NCBI GenBank assembly: GCA_049317545.1
Contig: JBMOIB010000005.1
Coordinates: 1 to 64,000 of the forward strand
Direction: 5' to 3'
DNA length: 64,000 bases
Source of the DNA: REEB506 sp049317545
Lineage (GTDB): Bacteria; Pseudomonadota; Alphaproteobacteria; Caulobacterales; Aquidulcibacteraceae
Below are positions 37,499-45,297 of the stretch, piece after piece (positions within the stretch are counted from its first letter, which is position 1; every line of letters begins with the position of its first letter). The position numbers and the translations under genes are program-made. The notes beneath the pieces are model-generated. The model was not told where the DNA came from. It saw only the letters and a program-made list of their open reading frames with translations, and did no database searches.

Positions 37499-37800
37499 AC
37501 CTGCCCCTGCCTCTCGCGCGACGCTCGTTCGACACCGCCTGCACGATCGAAATCGAGCATACGGCCGACAACCTCCACGCCCATGTCGAACTCGCCGGCG
37601 GCATGCGCATGGAGCCGGGCGATCGCGTGCTGGTGCATGGCGATCCGATCCACATTCCCTTCGGCGAAAGCCGCGTCCTCCATCGTCACGCGACCGTCGA
37701 TCGCGCCGGGGCCTTCGAGCGCTGGTGGACCAAGCTCAGCGCGACGTTCCTGCTCACCGAACTTTATGAAGTCAGCTTCACCCCGCGGAGACGCCTATGA
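37495..37800 (+). CDS. Conserved small protein between puhC and acsF
   Basis: 101 residues, soluble, no signal peptide. Short motifs RVLVHGDPIHIPFGES and LTELYEVSFTPRR. Genes of this size at this place are common in purple bacterial clusters, so a role in complex assembly or in the cyclase step is likely, but no function is established to my knowledge. ATGA overlaps with both puhC and acsF show tight coupling. Confidence 0.8.
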   Translation: MNLPLPLARRSFDTACTIEIEHTADNLHAHVELAGGMRMEPGDRVLVHGDPIHIPFGESRVLHRHATVDRAGAFERWWTKLSATFLLTELYEVSFTPRRRL

Positions 37801-38864
37801 CCACGTTGACGGCGGATGCCCTGCCCTTCGAGGACACAACCAAGCTCGCGCAGCGCGACACTGTGCTGACGCCGCGCTTTTACACCACCGACTATGAGGC
37901 GCTCGACAAGCTCGACGTCTCGCCGGTGCGGGCGGAATGGGACGCGCTGCTCGCCATCATGGCGAGCGACCCCAATCGCAATCACTTCAAGCGGACAGAC
38001 GAGTTCCGGAACATTCTTCCGACCCTCCCCGCCGACCTGCGCAAGGAATTCGTCGACTTCCTGGTGAGCTCGGTGACCTCGGAGTTTTCGGGCTGCGTGC
38101 TCTACGCCGAAATCGTCAAGAACGTGAAGAACCCCGACATCAAGGCGCTGTTCCGCTACCTCACGCGCGACGAGTCCCGCCATGCCGGCTTCATCAACGA
38201 GACGCTCAAGGACTTCGGCATCGGCGTCGACCTCGGGTTCCTGACGCGGGCGAAGAAGTACACCTTCTTCAAGCCGAAATTCATTTTCTACGCCGTCTAT
38301 CTCTCCGAGAAGATCGGCTACGCGCGCTACATCACGATCTATCGCCAACTCGAGAAGCACCCCGAGCTGCGCTTCCACCCGATCTTCAAGTGGTTCCGCG
38401 AATGGTGCAACGACGAGTACCGCCATGGAGAAGCGTTCGCGCTCCTCATGCGCGCGAACCCGGAGCTCCTGCGCGGCGGCAATCTCGGCTGGATCAAATT
38501 CTTTCTGCTTTCGGTCTATGCGACGATGTACGTCCGCGACCATATGCGGCCCGCCTTCCACAAGGCGCTCGGCCTGGACGTCACCGCCTACGACAAGCGC
38601 GTCTTTCAAGTCTGCAACGAGATTTGCACGCAGGTCTTCCCCGTCGCCCTCGACATCGACAATCCGAAGTTCGACGCCGGCATGGAGAAGCTTCGCACCA
38701 TCAACGAAGCGATGGACGCAGCCAAGTCCGAAGGCGGAATCGTCGGCGGCCTGAAAGTCGCCGGCCTCGCCGTTCAGGCCGGCCTCGCGTTCCTCGGCCT
38801 CTATCTGCTCCCGTCGAAGCGGCAGGACCTGCCGAAAGACGTCCTCCTCGCGCAGGCCTGGTGA
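37797..38864 (+). CDS. acsF: Oxygen-dependent Mg-protoporphyrin IX monomethyl ester cyclase
   Basis: 355 residues, di-iron carboxylate oxygenase. FTTDYEALDKLDV-like start, ligand motifs TSEFSGCVLYAE, TRDESRHAGFINE and EWCNDEYRHGEAF (two ExxH pairs). It inserts the ring-E keto oxygen from O2. No anaerobic BchE gene is seen in the window. The ATG overlaps the preceding stop. Confidence 0.97.
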   Translation: MTTLTADALPFEDTTKLAQRDTVLTPRFYTTDYEALDKLDVSPVRAEWDALLAIMASDPNRNHFKRTDEFRNILPTLPADLRKEFVDFLVSSVTSEFSGCVLYAEIVKNVKNPDIKALFRYLTRDESRHAGFINETLKDFGIGVDLGFLTRAKKYTFFKPKFIFYAVYLSEKIGYARYITIYRQLEKHPELRFHPIFKWFREWCNDEYRHGEAFALLMRANPELLRGGNLGWIKFFLLSVYATMYVRDHMRPAFHKALGLDVTAYDKRVFQVCNEICTQVFPVALDIDNPKFDAGMEKLRTINEAMDAAKSEGGIVGGLKVAGLAVQAGLAFLGLYLLPSKRQDLPKDVLLAQAW

Positions 38865-38871
38865 CCCGGGG

Positions 38872-39672
38872 ATGATGTCCTCACACGGCCCGCCGCTCCT
38901 GTTTGCGCTTTTCGCTTGGTGGTTCTCCACCGGCGCAATTCTGCTGCTTGATCGGCTGCCGAAGATGTCAGTCGTTTGGACTCTTCTGCTCGCAACCCTG
39001 ATCGGCGGCGGCGCCCTGTTCGGGATCGCGCACACCGCGGTCGAGGCCGACGCAGCCGGAGCCTATGTGGCGTTCTCCTGCGCGCTCGCGATCTGGGGCT
39101 GGCACGAGTGGGCCTTCCTGACGGGCACGTTGACCGGGCCGCGCACCGAGCCCTGCCCGCCGGGCGCGCGCGGTTGGCTGCGGTTTCGCCTGGCGGCGGC
39201 GACGCTCATCTACCACGAGCTTGCGCTCGCCGTGACGGGCGCCGTCGTCGTCGCCTTGACGTGGGGCCAGCCCAATCAGACCGCCGCTTGGACCTACTTC
39301 GTTTTGTTCGTGATGCGCATCTCGGCCAAGCTGAACATCTTCCTCGGCGTGCCCAACTTCACAGACGATTTCCTGCCGCCGCGCCTTGCCTACCTGAAGA
39401 GCTATTTCCAACGGCGCGCCTTCAATCCCCTGTTCCCGGTTTCCATCGCGATCGGCCTCGCCATCGCGATCGCAAGCGCGGCCGCCGCCCTCAACGCCGA
39501 AGTCGGGGGCGCAGCGCAGGTCGGGTTCACGTTGACCTTCGCGCTCGGGGCTTTGGCCCTGGTCGAACACGCTTTCATGGTCGCGCCGTTTCGCGACTCG
39601 ACGCTTTGGCGCTGGGCCATGTCGCCTGCCGCTGTGGATCGCGCCTACAAAGATTCAGGGAGGATGCCGTGA
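38872..39672 (+). CDS. puhE: PuhE, photosynthetic complex assembly protein (DUF3623)
   Basis: 266 residues, about seven hydrophobic helices. The conserved WGWHEWAFLTGTLTGPR and RISAKLNIFLGVPN motifs define the DUF3623/PuhE family. In Rhodobacter PuhE modulates BChl supply to the core complex. Follows acsF by 7 bp and its stop overlaps the hemA start. Confidence 0.93.
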   Translation: MMSSHGPPLLFALFAWWFSTGAILLLDRLPKMSVVWTLLLATLIGGGALFGIAHTAVEADAAGAYVAFSCALAIWGWHEWAFLTGTLTGPRTEPCPPGARGWLRFRLAAATLIYHELALAVTGAVVVALTWGQPNQTAAWTYFVLFVMRISAKLNIFLGVPNFTDDFLPPRLAYLKSYFQRRAFNPLFPVSIAIGLAIAIASAAAALNAEVGGAAQVGFTLTFALGALALVEHAFMVAPFRDSTLWRWAMSPAAVDRAYKDSGRMP

Positions 39673-40889
39673 ACTACGAAGCCTTTTTCGAGGGCGAGCT
39701 CGCCAAATTGCGCGATGAAGGCCGGTACCGTGTGTTCGCGGAGCTTGAGCGGGTCGCGGGCGCCTTTCCGCGCGCGAAGCGTTACGCCGACGAGGGCGTC
39801 AACGAGGTTACAGTCTGGTGCTCGAACGATTATCTCGGCATGGGCCAAAGCCGGACCGTGCTCGACGCCATGCACGCCACGCTCGACCAGTGCGGCGCCG
39901 GCGCCGGCGGGACGCGCAACATCTCGGGCACCAACCATCACCATGTTCTGCTCGAGCAAGAGCTGGCTGACCTGCACGGCAAAGAATCGGCGCTGCTGTT
40001 TACGTCCGGCTACGTCTCAAACTGGGCGGCGCTCGGAACTCTCGGCGAAAAGCTGCCGAATTGCATTGTCCTGTCCGACGCGGGCAACCACGCCTCGATG
40101 ATCGAAGGCATTCGCCACAGCCGCGCCGAACGCCATGTCTTCAAGCACAACAGCCCAGAACACCTTGAGCGCCTGCTGCGCGACATGGACCCTGCCCGTC
40201 CCAAGCTCGTCGCGTTCGAGAGCGTCTATTCGATGGACGGCGACATCGCTCCCATCGCTGAACTCTGCGACGTCGCGGACGCCTACAAGGCGATGACCTA
40301 TCTCGACGAGGTCCATGCGGTCGGCATGTACGGCCCCCGCGGCGGCGGCATCGCCGAACGCGAAGGCCTGATGCACCGCCTCACCGTGATCGAGGGCACA
40401 CTCGGCAAAGCGATCGGCGTCATGGGCGGCTACATCGCGGCCTCAACGGCGCTGTGCGATTTTGTGCGGAGCTTTGCGTCGGGCTTCATTTTCACGACCG
40501 CTTTGCCTCCAGCCGTTGCGGCAGGGGCGCGCGCGAGCATCCAGCATCTGAAGGCGAGCAGCGCCGAACGCACGCGCCACCAGGAGCGCGTCGCGAAGGT
40601 GCGTCGCCGCCTCGACATGCTCGGCATCCCGACCATGGAGAATCCCAGCCACATCATTCCGGTGATGGTTGGGGATCCGAAGAAATGCAAAATGATCTCG
40701 GACTGGCTGCTCGACAACCACGGCATCTATGTTCAGCCGATCAATTATCCGACCGTTCCGAAGGGCACGGAGCGCTTGCGCATTACGCCGACGCCGCTGC
40801 ACACCGACGACGACATCGAGCGCCTGGTGGAAGGCCTGTCGGAAATCTGGTCGCATTGCGCGCTCGCCCGGCGGGCTGTCGCGGCGTGA
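39669..40889 (+). CDS. hemA: 5-aminolevulinate synthase
   Basis: 406 residues, PLP-dependent alpha-oxoamine synthase. VTVWCSNDYLGMGQ and GAGAGGTRNISGTNHHHVLLE (in parts), the Asp in YLDEVHAVGMYGP and the PLP lysine in VIEGTLGKAIGVMGGY. Condenses glycine and succinyl-CoA to ALA, the first step for all tetrapyrroles. Its place in the photosynthesis operon suggests a dedicated isozyme for BChl. GTG start at 39669 overlaps puhE. Confidence 0.97.
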   Translation: MNYEAFFEGELAKLRDEGRYRVFAELERVAGAFPRAKRYADEGVNEVTVWCSNDYLGMGQSRTVLDAMHATLDQCGAGAGGTRNISGTNHHHVLLEQELADLHGKESALLFTSGYVSNWAALGTLGEKLPNCIVLSDAGNHASMIEGIRHSRAERHVFKHNSPEHLERLLRDMDPARPKLVAFESVYSMDGDIAPIAELCDVADAYKAMTYLDEVHAVGMYGPRGGGIAEREGLMHRLTVIEGTLGKAIGVMGGYIAASTALCDFVRSFASGFIFTTALPPAVAAGARASIQHLKASSAERTRHQERVAKVRRRLDMLGIPTMENPSHIIPVMVGDPKKCKMISDWLLDNHGIYVQPINYPTVPKGTERLRITPTPLHTDDDIERLVEGLSEIWSHCALARRAVAA

Positions 40890-41443
40890 CGGCGACAGTC
40901 GCAGCCCGAAAGCCGAGCGCGACGCGCGACGGCGCACTCATACCCGGCGTCGCGCAGGACGGCTCGCTGTATCCGATCGGCAAAATGGAGGCCCACGAAC
41001 GTGGCGTCCTCCATTTGGCCGTCTCGGTATTCGCGTTCGCCGATGACCTCTTACTCATCCAGCGTCGCGCCGCCGGCAAATACCATTCGGGCGGGCAATG
41101 GGCGAACACGGTCTGCACCCATCCCCATTGGGGCGAGAGCCCAGAAGACAGCGCACGCCGCCGGCTTCATGAGGAACTCGGACTTGACGCGCTCGTAAGG
41201 CCGGCCGCGCTGCTCGACTACAGGGCTGACGTCGGCTCCGGCCTGATTGAGTGCGAACGCGTCCAGGTCTTTCGATCGGACGTTGCGCGCTCGGCCGCCC
41301 TCGCCCCCAACCCAATGGAAGTCGACGCCACCCGCTGGGCGTCTCCCGACACGTTGCGCGAAGAGGCGATGATCTGGCCCGAGCGCTTCGCGCCGTGGTT
41401 CCGGATCTATCTCGCCCGTTGGGACGAGCTCGGACTGGGCTGA
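40886..41443 (+). CDS. idi: Isopentenyl-diphosphate delta-isomerase, type I
   Basis: 185 residues, Nudix fold. YPIGKMEAHERGVLHLAVSVF at the start, catalytic Cys in GGQWANTVCTHPHWGE and Glu in the Nudix box ARRRLHEELGL. It interconverts IPP and DMAPP, feeding CrtE and the BChl tail. GTG start overlaps the hemA stop. Last gene of the plus superoperon; the following 228 bp hold no gene I can support. Confidence 0.95.
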   Translation: MTATVAARKPSATRDGALIPGVAQDGSLYPIGKMEAHERGVLHLAVSVFAFADDLLLIQRRAAGKYHSGGQWANTVCTHPHWGESPEDSARRRLHEELGLDALVRPAALLDYRADVGSGLIECERVQVFRSDVARSAALAPNPMEVDATRWASPDTLREEAMIWPERFAPWFRIYLARWDELGLG

Positions 41444-41671
41444 TCAAGCGCGTCAGCGCTTCCAAGCGACTCCGGAAAATTTGAGCACGCGCGCGCTGGA
41501 TCGATGATCCGGCGCGGCGCGCACGTCTGACCGCCGCCAGCTTCACGCTTCACGCTCGCACGCCTTTCCGTGATGTTGATCCCTGCGCGGAGAGGCTCCT
41601 GACGCACAGGCCAGAGCCAAGCCATGCGCAACGCGACCGCAATCTCTCTCTGGTCATCGAGAGCGCCACCC

Positions 41672-41698
41672 AAACAAAAACCCCCGCCGAAGCGGGGG
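41672..41698 (-). terminator. Rho-independent terminator of the pufBALMC operon
   Basis: On the minus strand CCCCCGC-UUCG-GCGGGGG, a 7-bp GC stem closed by a stable UUCG tetraloop, then TTTTTGTTTG. It lies 29 bp after the pufC stop and faces the puf transcript. On the plus strand there is no T run, so it would not stop the idi transcript efficiently. Confidence 0.9.
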
Positions 41699-41726
41699 CT
41701 GAAGTTTGGCTTGGGAGCTTATGGCG

Positions 41727-42839
41727 TTATCGGTTTGTCGGCGCGGCCGGCGTCGACGCCGGCTCGGCCGGAGCAGCCGCGTCTACGGGCACGGTGTTCG
41801 AATCTGCCGGTGCAGCCGCGACATTCCGGTAGCCGGCAAGCGCAGGATGATCCGGCAACATGCTGACGCCGAGCAGCGGCTTGTTCACGCCCTGGTGGCA
41901 GGTCGTGCAATTCACCTTGTACGGATCGCCGAGCGGCCCGAGTCGGTTGGCCGGGAATGTCGGCGTCAACGGCTCGATGTACTCGTTGTTCAGCGCACGG
42001 ACCATTCGGATCCCGTACCAGGCGGTGACCCGTGCAGGACCGCTGTCCGCCCAAGACCCGAAATCGCGGGTGTTATGGCAATAGGTGCAGTTCACGCCGA
42101 GACTGTCGGACATGTGCATCATCAGGCCGTACGTCTTTTCGACGCGCGGGATGCTTGCGGTGTTGCCGCTGGGCAGAGCCGTGAGGCCCTGTGCGCGAAT
42201 CTGCTCGTCGCCGAGGAGGTAGGGCGTGAACGGATCTTTCGGCAACGAGGAGAATGCGACGGCCTTGACCGGATCATTCTGCTCGTGTTTGGCGCCGATG
42301 AAGTTGCCGCGCCGATCCTCGGGCGGCGTCTTCGTCCATACCGCCTTCGGCACCGGATTGCCCTGGTGGCAGGTATAGCAGGTCACGCCGGTCTGCTTGA
42401 CGTGATCGGTCCAGGACGCGTTGATCGTGCGCGTCATCTGCAACATGCGACGTGCGACGACCTTGGTGTAGACCTCGTCCGACGCCATGTTCTCCGTGTT
42501 GTGGCAATAGGCGCACCCCTGCTCGGGGGACACCCATTCCGTGATCGACAGCATCAGCCGATTGAACTCGTCGGCGTTGATGTCGCGGAGAACCTGGACG
42601 TTCTGGTAGAATTCGCCCGCCAGCGGCGCGTCGGACGGCTCCAGCGGATAGGGCGGCGGCGGGACTGCGTTCGCCTTCTTCAAATAAGCCGCGAGTTCCG
42701 GATTCTTGAACTGAACCATGCCAGTTCCGCGGTGTCCGGTCTGTTGGGTCTGCGGCGGGGGCGCCTCGCACGCGGCGAGCGCGGCGGCGAGCGCGCCGGC
42801 GAACGCCATGACGATTGCGCGCCGAAAAGAGCCTATCAT
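41727..42839 (-). CDS. pufC: Reaction-centre-bound tetraheme cytochrome c subunit
   Basis: 370 residues. Four heme sites: CAYCH (109-113), CYTCH (154-158), CTYCH (251-255) and CTTCH (311-315). The signal sequence ends in a lipobox (LAAC, Cys24), so it is a lipoprotein on the periplasmic face of the reaction centre. It re-reduces the special pair. A Pro/Ala-rich C-terminal tail of about 35 residues follows the last heme. The ATG overlaps the pufM stop. Confidence 0.97.
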   Translation of the reverse strand: MIGSFRRAIVMAFAGALAAALAACEAPPPQTQQTGHRGTGMVQFKNPELAAYLKKANAVPPPPYPLEPSDAPLAGEFYQNVQVLRDINADEFNRLMLSITEWVSPEQGCAYCHNTENMASDEVYTKVVARRMLQMTRTINASWTDHVKQTGVTCYTCHQGNPVPKAVWTKTPPEDRRGNFIGAKHEQNDPVKAVAFSSLPKDPFTPYLLGDEQIRAQGLTALPSGNTASIPRVEKTYGLMMHMSDSLGVNCTYCHNTRDFGSWADSGPARVTAWYGIRMVRALNNEYIEPLTPTFPANRLGPLGDPYKVNCTTCHQGVNKPLLGVSMLPDHPALAGYRNVAAAPADSNTVPVDAAAPAEPASTPAAPTNR

Positions 42840-43816
42840 TGGGTTGCTCCTTGCGACAAAGCGGGATCGAGAACGGGCGGGACCGACGCGGGATAGGCCG
42901 GCGCGAAATGGTGCTCGACAGCCCACAGGTACCAATTGTCGACGACGGTTCCGGTCAAGAGAATGCCGATGCCGCCGGTCAGAGTGGTGAGCACCGCAAA
43001 CCACCAGGCCCAACGGTGGATGGATTCCATCGACGCGTTGAAGCCCATGGTCCAGCGCCAGAACAGGGCTGCACGTTCCGAAGCCGTTCCGCGATCGGTG
43101 ATCTGCTCGATCTCGCGTTCGCCGCCATAGCGGCCAACAGCCAGAATCGTCGCGCCGTGCATCGCGAAGAGAAGCACAGAGCCGTACAGGAACACGATCG
43201 AGAGGCAGTGGAACGGGTTGTAGAAGAGGTTCCCGTAACGGATCGAGAACGCCGACGTCCAGTCGAGGTGCGGGAACACGCCGTAAGGAACGGCTTCGCT
43301 CCAAGATCCCATCGCCAGCGGCCGAATGAGGCCGAGAACGAGCACCAGCCAAAGCGCCGATGCGAACGCCCAAGACACATGCGTACCGAGGCCCAGCGAC
43401 TTCGCCCGCGTGTAGGTGCGCGCCCACCAAAGGACGAGAGACGCCAGGAAGCAGAAGCTCGCGATGACCCACCATCCGCCGTCATTCAGCGGAATGAAGA
43501 TCTGCGTGCCGTATTGCGGGCCCGGCGGATCCAGCGACAGCCAGAACAATTGCCGGATGAATTGCACCGGGTCCCAGCCGACCGAGGCCCACATGTGTAG
43601 GCCGACGATTTCGAACCACGCGAGCCCGAAGATCAGCGAGGCGACGCCGTAGCCGCCGAGATAGAGCGGCCCGATCTGCGCATTGCCGATCTTTCCGGCC
43701 CAATACGAGAAGAACGAACCGTCTTCGCGCGCGCCGTCGGTCTTGGGAAGCGGCACGCCCGTTTCGAGGGGGCCGCGCACCTGAATTTGATTGAAGATGT
43801 TTTGATAGCCAGCCAT
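42836..43816 (-). CDS. pufM: Photosynthetic reaction centre subunit M
   Basis: 326 residues with five transmembrane helices. Starts MAGYQNIFNQIQVRGP; conserved GWDPVQFIRQLFWLSLDPP, YGVFPHLDWTSAFSIRYGNLFYNPFHCLSI (in parts, His ligand of the special pair) and GINRWAWW-like SIHRWAWWFAVLT for the iron. Binds special pair and QA. Continues past the Rhodobacter end to meet pufC, as usual in species with the cytochrome subunit. Confidence 0.97.
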   Translation of the reverse strand: MAGYQNIFNQIQVRGPLETGVPLPKTDGAREDGSFFSYWAGKIGNAQIGPLYLGGYGVASLIFGLAWFEIVGLHMWASVGWDPVQFIRQLFWLSLDPPGPQYGTQIFIPLNDGGWWVIASFCFLASLVLWWARTYTRAKSLGLGTHVSWAFASALWLVLVLGLIRPLAMGSWSEAVPYGVFPHLDWTSAFSIRYGNLFYNPFHCLSIVFLYGSVLLFAMHGATILAVGRYGGEREIEQITDRGTASERAALFWRWTMGFNASMESIHRWAWWFAVLTTLTGGIGILLTGTVVDNWYLWAVEHHFAPAYPASVPPVLDPALSQGATQ

Positions 43817-43832
43817 CGCCCAGCCCTCCTCG

Positions 43833-44657
43833 TCAGCGCCAGATCGGCAGGTCAAGCCACCACGTCCACCATTCAGGCCAGCCGCGCGTCCAGAACGGGC
43901 CGCTGATGATGATGCAAATCGCCGCCCAGAATCCGCTCGACAGCGCCAGGAACAATCCAAGCCTGTGAATGCCCAACGTGCCGATCGAATAGCCGATCAG
44001 ATCGCGGAAGAACGTATCTTCGTGTTCCGGCGTTTTGACGGTTTGGCCGTCGCCCGGATTGGTGGCGGAGAGGACGAGCGATCCGTGCAACGCCAGGGCG
44101 AACGTCGTGGTGAAGAAGAACGTCACCGCGATCATGTGCGCCGGGTTGTAGTGAAAGCTCAGGTACTGATACCCGACGTTCGACACCCAATCGAGGTGGG
44201 AGAAGATCCCGTACGGGAAGCCGTGGCCCCAGGCGCCGAGAAGAAGCGGCCGGATCACGACCAGGGACACATAGGCGAAGATCGCGACGCTGAAAGCGAT
44301 CGGCACATGATAGCCGATGCCAAGCTTACGACAGATTTCGACCTCACGAAGCGCCCACGAAACGAACGCCCCGATCGCGCAGATCGTGACGACCTGCCAG
44401 ATGCCGCCGTCGCGCAAGGGCGCAAGTCCAAGTCCGTACTTCAGGTCGGGCGGCTCAACCGAGATCAGCCAGGGGTTAAACTGCCCCTGCAGGCTCGCTG
44501 AATAAAAGATCAGCACGGTTCCCAGGGCGGCGAAGAAGGCTGTCGTCACGCCGAAAAAGCCGACGTAAAACGGGCCAACCCAGAAATCGAACAAGTCGCC
44601 GCCGATCAGGGTGCCGCCTCTCACGCGATACTTGCGCTCGAAACTCAACAAGGCCAT
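43833..44657 (-). CDS. pufL: Photosynthetic reaction centre subunit L
   Basis: 274 residues, five helices. MALLSFERKYRVRGGTLIGGDLFDFWVGPFYVGFFG (in parts) is the family start; WALREVEICRKLGIGYHVP, FPYGIFSHLDWVSNVGYQY and NPAHMIAVTFFF include cofactor ligands. Binds special pair, BPhe A and QB together with M. 16 bp before pufM. Confidence 0.97.
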   Translation of the reverse strand: MALLSFERKYRVRGGTLIGGDLFDFWVGPFYVGFFGVTTAFFAALGTVLIFYSASLQGQFNPWLISVEPPDLKYGLGLAPLRDGGIWQVVTICAIGAFVSWALREVEICRKLGIGYHVPIAFSVAIFAYVSLVVIRPLLLGAWGHGFPYGIFSHLDWVSNVGYQYLSFHYNPAHMIAVTFFFTTTFALALHGSLVLSATNPGDGQTVKTPEHEDTFFRDLIGYSIGTLGIHRLGLFLALSSGFWAAICIIISGPFWTRGWPEWWTWWLDLPIWR

Positions 44658-44740
44658 GGCCTAATCCTCCGCGTCGGAACCCCGTCCGCGCTGGCTTTTG
44701 TCGTTGTGGACCGCACGCGGTGCGGCCGAATTCGAAAGTG

Positions 44741-44777
44741 GCGGGCGAGGTCGACGTCAGCGTCGGGCCTCGCCCGC
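44741..44777 (-). promoter_or_regulatory. pufA-pufL intercistronic mRNA-stabilising hairpin
   Basis: On the minus strand: GCGGGCGAGG pairs with CCTCGCCCGC (10 bp), with an inner stem CGACG/CGTCG, loop CTGA and a small CC/A internal loop. It begins five bases after the pufA stop and has no T tract, so it is not a terminator. In Rhodobacter a hairpin at the same place protects pufBA mRNA from 3' decay and gives more LH1 than reaction centre. Confidence 0.85.
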
Positions 44778-44782
44778 AACCA

Positions 44783-44965
44783 TCACGGGGTCGCCGCAGG
44801 CGCCGCCGGTTCGCTCGCAGCCGCGGGATACGGCCCGTTCAGCCAGCTGCCGTAGCGCGGCGTGCTGAGCTGGACGAAATGGTTCACCATCACCATGAAG
44901 AAGGCGAACGCCAAAATCCCGATCAGCGCGCGGCGCGGATCAAAAAGAAGCCAAATTTTCCACAT
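44783..44965 (-). CDS. pufA: LH1 antenna alpha subunit
   Basis: 60 residues. MWKIWLLFDPRRALIGILAF then one transmembrane helix and the BChl-ligand His in VNHFVQLSTPRY. The C-terminus has an Ala/Pro/Glu-rich tail of about 14 residues (after YP) which is longer than in Rhodobacter and may be processed. Lies 29 bp after pufB and just before the stabilising hairpin. Confidence 0.96.
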   Translation of the reverse strand: MWKIWLLFDPRRALIGILAFAFFMVMVNHFVQLSTPRYGSWLNGPYPAAASEPAAPAATP

Positions 44966-44994
44966 CGAACGTGCTCCGATTTATCTGTGGATCT

Positions 44995-45147
44995 TCAGAA
45001 CCAAGGGCGCCACGACCACACCAGGAAGTGCGCGACGAGGTTCAACAGAAAGAAGACGGCCATGCTGGCCACCAGGATGTTGTGGAACTCTTTGGCCTCA
45101 CTCTCGGTGAGCCCCGACAAAGAGCCTCCTCGTTCATTCTCCGCCAT
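44995..45147 (-). CDS. pufB: LH1 antenna beta subunit
   Basis: 50 residues. GGSLSGLTESEAKEFHNILVAS at the N-terminus, ligand His in LNLVAHFLVWSWRPWF. The ATG at 45147 is preceded by GGAGATAGGAGA; a TTG-type extension upstream is unlikely. The 150 bp up to bchZ contain no pufQ gene. Confidence 0.96.
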   Translation of the reverse strand: MAENERGGSLSGLTESEAKEFHNILVASMAVFFLLNLVAHFLVWSWRPWF

Positions 45148-45297
45148 TCTCCTATCTCCAGTAATGCCCCGTGAGAGGCGTCGCCGCGTCATGTCCCCGC
45201 GGCGGGGTCAGCCGAACGCCGGAGCGTTGCGACACTTTGCGGCCGGCGTGCGCAGCTGAGCGCTGCATACGGCGGCCAATCGAAAAGCGAGCGTCCA

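Noticed and set aside
41444..41671. Small gene or sRNA between idi and the puf terminator
   Set aside because: Only short frames with shadow-like composition; a CTTCACG direct repeat is too small to mean much.
45148..45297. pufQ between bchZ and pufB
   Set aside because: Too short (150 bp) and no frame with a membrane helix; not present.
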